From Nocardioides solisilvae (GTDB taxonomy: Bacteria > Actinomycetota > Actinomycetes > Propionibacteriales > Nocardioidaceae), in the NCBI RefSeq assembly GCF_003194625.1, contig NZ_QHKX01000001.1:992001-1056000 (forward strand): a DNA stretch of 64,000 bases. Reading direction: 5' to 3'. A program made the translations under genes and the position numbers. The notes beneath the pieces were generated by a model. The model did no database searches. It was not told where the DNA came from and saw only the letters and a list, made by a program, of their open reading frames with translations. Each line of letters starts with the position of its first letter. Position 1 is the first letter of the stretch. Positions 50,470 to 58,600 of this stretch are shown piece after piece.

Positions 50470-51447
50470 ATGACCGTCACCGCCGCCCCCGGCCTCCCGC
50501 TCGTCCTCGGCGTCCTCGAGGTCGTCGACGTCCACCGCCTCTCGCCGTCCTTCGTCCGCCTCGAGCTGGGCGGGGACTGCCTGCTCGACCTCGGCACCGA
50601 CGGTCCGCTGCTCGACCAGCGCTTCAAGCTGGTCTTCCCGGCCGCCTCCGGCGAGCTCCCCGACTTCACCGGGGCCGACGAGTCGTGGTTCGCCACCTGG
50701 CTCGCCGTCCCGGCCGAGGAGCGCGGCCACATGCGGACCTACACGATCCGCGAGGTCCGCGGCAGCGGGCTGGACACCCGGATCGTCGTCGACGTCGTGC
50801 TGCACGTCGCCGACGGCGAGCACGGCCCGGGCTCCGACTGGGCGGCGCAGGCGAAGCCCGGCGACCGGGTGGTCACCCTGGCGCCCCGCAAGGGGCACCC
50901 CTTCGGCGGGGTGGAGTTCCTGCCCGGCGCGGCCACCGAGCTGCTGCTCGTGGGCGACGAGACGGCCGTCCCCGCCGTGGCCGGGATCCTCCGCGACCTG
51001 CCCGCCGACGCCCGCGGGGCGGCGTTCCTCGAGGTGCCGGTGGAGGGCGACTTCCTCCCCGACGTGATCGCCCCGGCGGGCGTCGAGCTGACCTGGATCG
51101 CGCGCGGCGACGCCCCGCTCGGGCAGCGGCTGCACGCCGCGGTCGTGGAGCACCTCGGCGTGGACGGCGTCTCGGCGACCGCCGGCGAGGTGGCTGCCGG
51201 CGAGGTGGCCCCCGACGTGGCGCCCGAGGACGTCGACCCCGACCTGTGGGAGACGCCCAGCTACTCCTCCTCCGGCGAGGAGGTCGCCGAGGACCCCCTG
51301 CCCCACGAGGGGCTCTACGCCTGGATCGCCGGCGAGTCCGGCATGGTCACCGGCCTGCGCCGCCACCTCGTCCGGGGTCTCGGCGTGCACCGCCGCCAGG
51401 TCGCCTTCATGGGCTACTGGCGGCGCGGCGTCGCGATGCGCTCCTGA
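50470..51447 (+). CDS. siderophore-interacting protein (ferric-siderophore reductase), importer 2
   Basis: A 325-residue SIP-family flavoprotein. The FAD part has RTYTIREVRG and HGPGSDWAAQAKPGDRV; the SIP part has LLVGDETAVPAVAGILRDLP and the ending GYWRRG. Compared with the protein at 6977 it has an acidic, Ser-rich insertion of about 45 residues (from AGEVAAGEVAPDV to EEVAEDPLP) before the last helices. It probably releases iron from the siderophore taken up by importer 2. Two such reductases may serve different siderophores. Confidence 0.92.
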   Translation: MTVTAAPGLPLVLGVLEVVDVHRLSPSFVRLELGGDCLLDLGTDGPLLDQRFKLVFPAASGELPDFTGADESWFATWLAVPAEERGHMRTYTIREVRGSGLDTRIVVDVVLHVADGEHGPGSDWAAQAKPGDRVVTLAPRKGHPFGGVEFLPGAATELLLVGDETAVPAVAGILRDLPADARGAAFLEVPVEGDFLPDVIAPAGVELTWIARGDAPLGQRLHAAVVEHLGVDGVSATAGEVAAGEVAPDVAPEDVDPDLWETPSYSSSGEEVAEDPLPHEGLYAWIAGESGMVTGLRRHLVRGLGVHRRQVAFMGYWRRGVAMRS

Positions 51448-51460
51448 CGCCCGGCGTCAG
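51444..51460. terminator. small palindrome spanning both convergent stop codons
   Basis: CTGACGCC-C-GGCGTCAG holds the stop codon of the SIP gene (51445-51447) in one arm and that of the convergent membrane protein (51457-51459) in the other. It may act as a weak two-way terminator. Confidence 0.35.
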
Positions 51461-53355
51461 CCGACGCAGACCGTGAACGGGCCGTCGCCGTCGAAGGAGA
51501 CCAGCATCATGGTCTCCGGGACCGAGGTGGCCACGTGTGCGGCGTCGCCCTCGACCTGCCACTCCACCAGCGGTCCCTCGAGATCGTCCCGGTAGAGCCG
51601 GGTCGCCACAGTGCCCGAGTCGCTGAAGACCACGACCTCGGTCCCGCTCCCCAGGGTCTGGACCTCGAGCACGGCCAGTTCGGCGGTCGACAGGAAGCGG
51701 TGGCACCCGGACTCCAGGACCGGCGGCCGGGGCCGCTGCGGCCGGTCGGTGGTGCTCCGCTCCAGCTCCGGGCGACGCGGACGGAACGGGTTGGTCGTCG
51801 GGGTCAGGCGGTTCGTGGCCTCGGCCAGCTCGGGGTCGAGCGGTGCGAGGCCGGAGAGGGCCCGCACCTCCGCCCTGCCGAAGGCCCCCACCTGCTCCTC
51901 CCGGACGGTCGTGAAGAAGTAGGACTGGGCGAGCAGCAGCTGGCTGTCGGTGGGCTCGCCCTCCGGCAGCTTCGGCACGATCGACGGGTGCGTCAGGTAG
52001 GACGCCTTCAGCTGCATGTTGTAGATGTCGGGGTTGCGGTCGCTCAGGACCGCCTGCCCCTCCTCGTGTGCCTTCTTCACCCCCAGGGTGAGCCCTTTGG
52101 CACCGCCCGTCAGGAGCGTGAAGTCGCTCTGCCACTTCTCCATGAGCGTGACGCTGTGCAGCGCGTAGGCGACGAAGAGCGCCGCGGCCAGCAGCCCGGG
52201 GCGCCACAGGGGCCGGCCCGCGTAGTCGGCCAGCACCGCACCGGCGAGGGCGATCGGCGGGCCCAGCAGCGCGAGCACGATGTAGGCGTAGTGCCCGGAC
52301 CCGATGCCGTCGGGCCCGAGGTGGAAGCGGGCGGCTGCGACGATGCCCAGCTGGACGAAGCCGGCAACCAGCCCCGCCCAGGCGAGCGAGACGAACGGGG
52401 CCGGCCGGTCACCGGGGCGGAGCACGGCCAGGACCAGCAGCAGGGCCAGGACCGGCCCGGCCTGGGCCAGTCCCGAGCCGTTGCCCAGGATGTCCACCAG
52501 GCCCTTCCAGACGTAGGTCGGCAGGGCGTGCACGTCGATCGGCTGCTGGAAGTTCTCGGAGTTGTTGGGGCCCTCGCGCCGGCCGTAGGTGAGGTACCAG
52601 GCGCCCAGCACGGCCAGCGGAGGCACGCCCAGCGCGACGGCGCGGGGCAGTCCGTGGTGCAGCAGCACGAAGAGACCGACGAGGACGACCATGGTGAGCC
52701 CCGTGAACCCGAACATCACCGAGACGAGCAGGCACAGGAGGGCAGCGACCCCCCGCAGCAACGAGAGCGGGCGAGGAAGGACGACCACCAGGGCGATCAT
52801 CCCCATGAGCACCGCACCCACGTGGTTCAGCGAGGCGGGGAAGATCGTGGCGCCGGCGCCGAGCCCGAACCACGCCACCACGAGGGCCGCGCCGACCGCG
52901 ACCCAGCGGCCCGCACCGACCCGCCGCAGCAGGAGCCACAGGGTCAGGCACACGGCGAGGTGGAAGAGCACCTCCATCACGACGTACGCCGTGTACTCGA
53001 GGCCGAAGAGCTCGAAGAGGATCCGGTAGACCACCACGTGCGCCGTGAACCAGTGGTTGTTGTGGGCGGTGAGGAGCCCCTGGTCCTCGCCCTCGATCGT
53101 GCCCCGGAGGAAGAGCAGGTCCCAGTCGTCCGCCCAGAACCACGTGCCCTCCGAGTGGACCACCAGGACCCACCCCGCCGCCGCCAGGCCCACCAGGAGG
53201 GTCGCGAACGGCAGGTCGCGGGGGATCGAGCGGAGCCACGCGATCAGCCGGCGGCGCAGCTCCAGGCTCCGCACGCCGCGGACCGCCGCGAGGAGGAGGC
53301 GACGCTCCACGGAGAGGTCGGGACCGGTGGAACGTTGGGTGGGGACGTCAGTCAT
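51457..53355 (-). CDS. polytopic membrane protein, probable GT-C-type glycosyltransferase
   Basis: A 632-residue protein with about ten to twelve membrane helices and a C-terminal soluble part. An acidic pair after the first helix (WFWADDWDLL) is placed like the catalytic acidic loop of GT-C glycosyltransferases, which use polyprenyl-phosphate sugars. A HNNHWF segment follows. The soluble C-terminus (from about residue 470) contains ESGCHRFLSTAELAVLEV. The neighbouring divergent gene encodes a GtrB/DPM-like enzyme that makes such lipid-linked sugars, supporting the idea that this protein transfers them to an envelope polymer. The exact family was not identified. Start at 53355 (MTDVP). Confidence 0.65.
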   Translation of the reverse strand: MTDVPTQRSTGPDLSVERRLLLAAVRGVRSLELRRRLIAWLRSIPRDLPFATLLVGLAAAGWVLVVHSEGTWFWADDWDLLFLRGTIEGEDQGLLTAHNNHWFTAHVVVYRILFELFGLEYTAYVVMEVLFHLAVCLTLWLLLRRVGAGRWVAVGAALVVAWFGLGAGATIFPASLNHVGAVLMGMIALVVVLPRPLSLLRGVAALLCLLVSVMFGFTGLTMVVLVGLFVLLHHGLPRAVALGVPPLAVLGAWYLTYGRREGPNNSENFQQPIDVHALPTYVWKGLVDILGNGSGLAQAGPVLALLLVLAVLRPGDRPAPFVSLAWAGLVAGFVQLGIVAAARFHLGPDGIGSGHYAYIVLALLGPPIALAGAVLADYAGRPLWRPGLLAAALFVAYALHSVTLMEKWQSDFTLLTGGAKGLTLGVKKAHEEGQAVLSDRNPDIYNMQLKASYLTHPSIVPKLPEGEPTDSQLLLAQSYFFTTVREEQVGAFGRAEVRALSGLAPLDPELAEATNRLTPTTNPFRPRRPELERSTTDRPQRPRPPVLESGCHRFLSTAELAVLEVQTLGSGTEVVVFSDSGTVATRLYRDDLEGPLVEWQVEGDAAHVATSVPETMMLVSFDGDGPFTVCVG

Positions 53356-53425
53356 GGTGTTCACCGAGTGTGCCAGTCCCGCGGGGCAATTTCGCTGATT
53401 CCCCCAACGACGCACGCCTCCTCCC

Positions 53426-53431
53426 TAGGCT
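53426..53431 (+). promoter_or_regulatory. leaderless -10 of the GT2 gene
   Basis: TAGGCT is followed by 6 bases and the GTG at 53438. Confidence 0.55.
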
Positions 53432-53437
53432 CGTCCC

Positions 53438-54484
53438 GTGGACCTGTCCCCGCTCGCCCTCAGCGTCGTCGTGCCGATGTACAACGAGGAGGCCGTCCTG
53501 CCGCTCCTCGTCGCTCGGCTCCGCCCGGTGCTGGACGGACTCGACCTCGCTGCCGGTTACGAGGTGGTGTGCGTCGACGACGGCAGCACCGACCTGACCG
53601 CAGCGGTGCTGGAGCGGCTCCGCCGTGAGTGGCCCGAGGTACGGGTGGTCCGTCTCCGGATGAACGCCGGCCACCAGGCAGCCCTGTCGGCCGGCCTGGC
53701 CGCTGCCCGCGGGGACCGAGTGGTCTCGATCGACGCCGATCTCCAGGACCCGCCGGAGGTCATCCCCGAGATGCTGGCCGTCGCGGACGAGCAGGACGCC
53801 GACGTGGTCTACGGGGTTCGCAACGACAGATCCACCGACACCTGGTTCAAGCGGACCACCGCCACCGCCTTCTACTGGGTGATCGGCCGCCTGACCCAGG
53901 GCAGCGCCCGCTCCCAGTCGGGCGACTTCCGACTGATGTCGCGGGCCCTGGTCGACGCGGTCAACGGCCTCCCCGAGCCGGGCCGGGTCATCCGCTTCGC
54001 GGTGCCTGCCCTCGGCTTCCCGTCCGCCGCCGTCGAGTACCGCCGGGAGCGTCGCGGCGCCGGCAAGGCGAAGTACGGGCTTTTCGACATGGTGCACCTC
54101 TCGCTCGACTCCATCACCGGCGTCTCCACGGCGCCCCTGCGGGTGGCGACCTTCGTGGGCTTCTTCGGAGGCATGCTCGCCGTCGTCGCCGGGGTCACCT
54201 CCGTGGTCGCACACCTCGTGGACCGCACGATGCCGGGCTGGACTTCGACGGTGGCGATCGTGTCGGGCTTCAGCGCCCTGCAGCTGCTCAGCCTGGGGAT
54301 CCTCGGCGAGTACATCGGGCGCACCTATCAGTACCTGCAGAACCGGCCGACGTACGTGGTCGACCGGGACTCCTACCTGGAAGGGCTGGAGGCGGAAGAG
54401 GCGGCGCCGACCGCCGTGGCGGCAACGAAGACCGACGAGCCGACCGGCAGGTCCCAGCGGCCCAGGACCTTCCTGTCCAGCTGA
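53438..54484 (+). CDS. family 2 glycosyltransferase (GtrB/polyprenyl-phosphate sugar synthase type)
   Basis: A 348-residue protein with a GTG start. The GT-A domain begins LSVVVPMYNEEAVLP, has CVDDGSTD, DADLQDPPEVIPEM (DxD-like metal site) and FRLMSRALVDAV. Two C-terminal helices (VATFVGFFGGMLAVVAGVTSVV and VAIVSGFSALQLLSLGILGEYIGR) are the usual GtrB/ArnC membrane anchors. It should transfer a sugar from a nucleotide donor to polyprenyl phosphate at the inner face of the membrane. Its last 112 bases overlap the convergent methyltransferase gene. Confidence 0.9.
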   Translation: MDLSPLALSVVVPMYNEEAVLPLLVARLRPVLDGLDLAAGYEVVCVDDGSTDLTAAVLERLRREWPEVRVVRLRMNAGHQAALSAGLAAARGDRVVSIDADLQDPPEVIPEMLAVADEQDADVVYGVRNDRSTDTWFKRTTATAFYWVIGRLTQGSARSQSGDFRLMSRALVDAVNGLPEPGRVIRFAVPALGFPSAAVEYRRERRGAGKAKYGLFDMVHLSLDSITGVSTAPLRVATFVGFFGGMLAVVAGVTSVVAHLVDRTMPGWTSTVAIVSGFSALQLLSLGILGEYIGRTYQYLQNRPTYVVDRDSYLEGLEAEEAAPTAVAATKTDEPTGRSQRPRTFLSS

Positions 54485-55146
54485 CTCAGCCCCAGGAAGG
54501 TCCGCTCCAGCAGCGGGGGGACCGAGGGCACGGGGGCCACGTCGGCGGCCTGCTGCGGGCGGTCGCCCCGGAAGCGCTCCGCGACGCGTGCGGACAGGCG
54601 CTGTGCCGCGAAGGCGGGGAAGACCCCCGCGAAGGCGTGGGTGGCCCGCAGCACCTGGAGTCCTGCGCCCTCGACGGCGGCCACGGCCCGGCGGCGGGTG
54701 TACCGACGGTGGTGCCCGTTGTGCACGTCGAAGTCGGACCAGGCCCACGTGTAGGCCGGCACGGACATCAGGAAGACGCCCCCGGGGCGGAGCACGCGGC
54801 GCACCTCGCGCAGGGCGGCGGCCTCGTCCGCGCAGTGCTCGACGACGTCGAAGGCGCTCACCACGTCGAACGTCCCGTCGGGGAACGGGAGGTCCGGGAG
54901 CGCCGCGCAGACGCTGCCGGCCCCCAGCCCGCGGATGTCGGGGTCGACCGGGACCACGTGGCCGGGGCGGCCGGTCCAGTACGCCGAGGGGCCGTCGGCA
55001 CTGCCGATGTCCAGCACCGTCGCGTCGGACCCCTCCGGGAGGTACCGGTCGAAAACCGTCCGCAGGAGGTCGGCGCGAGCGCGGTACCACCACATGTCCG
55101 GCTGGTGCAGCGACGGGGAACCGCCCTGGGCGGTCACGGAGCTCAT
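54373..55146 (-). CDS. class I SAM-dependent methyltransferase
   Basis: A 257-residue protein with motif I VLDIGSADG, post-motif acidic residues, motif FDVVSAFDVVEHC and REVRRVLRPGGVFLMSVPAY, matching the methyltransferase type 11/UbiE-like fold. The C-terminal part has HNGHHRRYTRRR, often seen in methyltransferases acting on glycan or lipid-linked substrates in glycosylation clusters. Start at 55146 overlaps the TraR-type gene stop (ATGA), and TACGCT lies 6 bases upstream. The last 112 bases overlap the GT2 gene on the other strand. Substrate unknown. Confidence 0.87.
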   Translation of the reverse strand: MSSVTAQGGSPSLHQPDMWWYRARADLLRTVFDRYLPEGSDATVLDIGSADGPSAYWTGRPGHVVPVDPDIRGLGAGSVCAALPDLPFPDGTFDVVSAFDVVEHCADEAAALREVRRVLRPGGVFLMSVPAYTWAWSDFDVHNGHHRRYTRRRAVAAVEGAGLQVLRATHAFAGVFPAFAAQRLSARVAERFRGDRPQQAADVAPVPSVPPLLERTFLGLSQLDRKVLGRWDLPVGSSVFVAATAVGAASSASSPSR

Positions 55147-55493
55147 GGGGCGAGCGTAGGGCAGGCGACGCACGCGGTCGCCGTGGGCCGCGCCTCGAGC
55201 CGCGCGTCGGGGATCGCGCGGCCGCAGGTGACGCACGTGCCGTAGGTGCCCACCTCGACGCGCGCCACGGCGGCGTCGATCTCGGCGAGCCGGCGGCGGG
55301 TCTGGCCGACCAGGGCGTCGACCTGCGAGCGCTCGAAGGCGATCGTGGCGCCCTCGGGGTCGTGCTCGTCGTCGGCGTTGGTGTCCTTCGAGGCCGCGAC
55401 GATCGCCTCGAAGTCGTCGGTCAGCAGGGCGAGGCGTCGTACGGCGGTCGCGCGCTCGTCGGCGAGCAGGGCGCGGGCGTCCTTGGCGTTCAC
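55143..55493 (-). CDS. DksA/TraR-type C4 zinc-finger protein
   Basis: A 116-residue protein from the GTG at 55493 (an ATG at 55556 would add 21 low-complexity residues). A helical hairpin (residues 1-75) is followed by the zinc finger CVTCGRAIPDARLEARPTATACVAC split as two CxxC pairs. DksA/TraR proteins bind the secondary channel of RNA polymerase; many actinobacterial members lack the acidic tip, and here the tip region has ADDEHDPEG. Its role is not known. GAGACT lies 6 bases before the GTG. The next gene (methyltransferase) overlaps it by 4 bases. Confidence 0.82.
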   Translation of the reverse strand: MNAKDARALLADERATAVRRLALLTDDFEAIVAASKDTNADDEHDPEGATIAFERSQVDALVGQTRRRLAEIDAAVARVEVGTYGTCVTCGRAIPDARLEARPTATACVACPTLAP

Positions 55494-55611
55494 CCGACCA
55501 GTCTCCCGCGCCGGTGGTCGGCGGGCGCCCTGCGGCGGTGAGGCGCCGGACGTCATCAGGGATGGTCGCTCCGGCGACTCCTCATGATGACCTCCTCGGC
55601 GGGGGGAGACG

Positions 55612-55649
55612 CAGGACGGCCGCACCCCCGGGGGAGTGCGGCCGTCCTG
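55612..55649 (-). terminator. hairpin terminator of the EtfD-like gene
   Basis: A perfect 14-pair stem (CAGGACGGCCGCAC with its complement) surrounds CCCCGGGGGA, which can itself pair to extend the stem. It lies 26 bases past the stop codon at 55675, on the outgoing side. Confidence 0.85.
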
Positions 55650-55674
55650 GTCTGCGTCGAGCCGTGCCTACATG

Positions 55675-58600
55675 TCAGAGGTCGAAGAGCGACCCGGACC
55701 CGTGGATGTCCACGTCGGTCTTCGGCTGGTGGGCCGGACCGCTCGGGGCGGCGGGCTTGCGCTCCGCCTCCTCGTCGGCGGCCGGGACCTCCGACTCGGG
55801 CTCCGGCTCGGGCTCCGGCTCGGCTGCGGGCTCCGGCTCGGGCTCCGGCTCTGCCGACGCGGGCGCCGCGTCGCCGTCGGCGGCCGCCGCGGTCGCGGCC
55901 TGGCTGAGCGCCGCGCCGTCGGGGGCACCGGTCGGGACCGGGGCGGGTGCCTCGGCCTTCTCCTCGACCGGGGCCTCGGGCTCCGGTGCGGCCTGGGCGG
56001 CCGGGGCCGGCTCCGGGGCGGCGATGTCGAAGAGCGACCCACCCTCCGGGATCGACTGCGCAGGGGCCGCGGCCGGGGCAGCCGGGGCGGCGGGCTCGGG
56101 CTTCTCCTCCGCCTCCGCCTTCTCCTCGACCGCAGGCGCGGCGGGGGCCTCGGCAGCGGCGGGCGCTGCCGGAGCCGTGGGGGCGGCGGCCGGCTCGGGC
56201 GCGGCGATGTCGAAGAGCGACCCGGACCCGATCTCGCTCGCCGGCTCAGCGGCGGGAGCAGCCGGGGCCTTCGCCTCGGGCGCCGCCTCCGCAGCAGGCT
56301 CCGGCGCGGGCTCGGACTCGGCCGCGGGGGCGGGCGCGGCCTTCTCCTCCGGCTCGGCCGGGGCGGCCAGGTCGAACAGCGACCCGCCGGAGCCCAGGTC
56401 GGAGGCGGGCTCCGCCTTCGCTGCCGGGGCGGCCTCGGTCTTCGCCTCCGCAGCCGGCGCCGCCTTCGCCTCGGGCTCGGCCGGCTGGTCGCCGCCGAGG
56501 TCGAAGAGCGAACCGCCGCCCAGCTCCTGCTTCGCCGCGGGCTCGGCAGGCTTCTCGGCCGGCTCGGCGGCGGGCTCCGCCTTCGCCTCCGCCGGTGCGG
56601 GGGTGTCGAAGAGCGAGCCCCCGGACTCCTGCTTCGCGGTCGGGGCCTCCTCCGCGGGGGTGTCGAAGAGCGACGACCCGCCGCTGGCCTTGGCCAGCGG
56701 CCCGACGTCGGCGGTCTCGGTGACGGTCTCCTCGGTCTGGGTCACGTCCCCGACCTCGGGCTCGTCCTTGGTTGCGACGTCGCCCGACGCCGTACCGGCA
56801 CCCGCCTTCGCGGAGGCGCCGACGGCCGCGGCCTGCTTCGACGACCCGGGCGCCGCCTTGGTGGCCTGCTCGCCCTTGACGGACGCCAGCAGCATCTGCG
56901 CGACGTCGAGGACCTCGACCTCCTCGCGGGCGTTGCCCTTGGCCTGCTCCGAGGTGAGCCCGTCGGCCAGCATCACGCGGCAGAAGGGGCAGCCGACGGC
57001 GATCTGGTCGGCCCCGGTGGAGACGGCCTCCTTGGTGCGGTTAACGTTGATCCGCTCGCCGAGGTTCTCCTCCATCCACATCCGGGCGCCGCCCGCGCCG
57101 CAGCAGAAGGAGCGCTCGTTGCTGCGCTCCATCTCGACGTACTCCGCGCCGGGCAGGATCTGCAGCAGCTCGCGCGGCGGCTCGTAGACCTTGTTGTGGC
57201 GACCCAGGTAGCAGGGGTCGTGGTAGGTGATCGAGCGCTTCGCCGCGCCCACGCCCTCCTTGACCGGGGTGAGCTTGCCGTCGCGCACCAGCCGGTTGAG
57301 CAGCTGGGTGTGGTGCACGACCTCGAGCTCGATGCCGAAGTCCTTGTACTCGTTCTTGAGCGTGTTGAAGCAGTGGGCGCAGGTCGAGACGACCTTCTTG
57401 ACCTTGTACTCCTTGAAGGTCTCGACGTTCTGCTGCGCGAGGCCCTGGAAGACGAACTCGTTGCCGGCGCGACGGGCCGGGTCGCCGGTGCAGGTCTCGC
57501 CGTTGCCGAGGACGCCGAAGCTGATCCCGGCGATGTCGAGCAGCTCGGCGACGGCCCGGGTGGTCTTCTTCGCCCGGTCCTCGTAGGCGCCGGCGCAGCC
57601 GACCCAGAAGAGCCAGTCGACCTCGTCGAGCGACTCGATCGTCTCGCCGACGACCTTGACGTCGAAGTCGAGGTCCTTGGCCCAGTCCATGCGCGCGTTG
57701 GGCGACATGTTCCAGGGGTTGCCCTTGTTCTCCAGGCCCTTGAAGAGCTGGTTGAGCTCGGCCGGGAAGTTGGACTCCACGAGCAGCTGGTAGCGCCGCA
57801 TGTCCATGATGTGGTCGACGTGCTCGATGTCGACGGGGCACTGCTGGACGCAGGCGCCGCAGGAGGTGCAGGACCACAGCACGTCCTCGTCGATGACGAA
57901 GTCGCCGTCGGCGGGGTTGTAGAAGTAGTCGAGGACGTCGGCCCCGGCGCCCGCGCTCTCGCCCTTGGTGCCGCTGCCGACCAGCACCCGCTCGGCGTGC
58001 GACTCGGTGCCCTCGACCTTGGCGTAGGCGTGGTCGCGCAGGCCCATCACGAGGAGCTTGGGGGAGAGCGGCTTCTCGGTGTTCCAGGCAGGGCACTGCG
58101 ACTGGCAGCGGCCGCACTCGGTGCAGGTGGTGAAGTCGAGGATGCCCTTCCAGGAGAAGTCCTCGAGCTTGCCGACGCCGAGGGTGGACTCCTCGTCGAG
58201 GTCGTCGATGTCGTCGAGGGTCACCGGCTTGCCGTCGGACATCAGCGGCTTCATCGCGCCGAGCGCGGTGCTGCCGTCGTCCTCGCGCTTGAACCAGATG
58301 TTGACCCACGCGGTGAAGCGGTGCCAGGCGACGCCCATCGTGATGTTGCGGGCGATCACCATGAGCCAGACCATCGCCAGCGCGATCTTGAACATGGCGA
58401 TGAAGAAGATGATGTTGTGGATCGTCGCGATCGAGTCGGTCGGGTAGAGGACGTCGCCCATCCACGAGGAGATCGGGTAGTGCGAACGGCCCCCCTCCTC
58501 GTCGAGCTTCCATTCGGCCGCGCGGACGAAGAGGATCGCGGAGCCCTCGAAGAGCGCCAGGAACTCGACGAAGTAGGCCTGCCACATGGTGGAGCCGAAG

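Noticed and set aside
24125-51447. Horizontally acquired siderophore island
   Set aside because: Base composition and codon use look uniform with the surroundings and no integrase or direct repeats were found. The tRNA-Gly at 44838 lies inside the region without a visible att duplication.
55675-56700. SLFD motifs as DNA sliding-clamp-binding peptides
   Set aside because: The clamp motif needs an upstream Gln (QLxLF type); here Gly/Ser precedes, and the protein is a membrane oxidoreductase.
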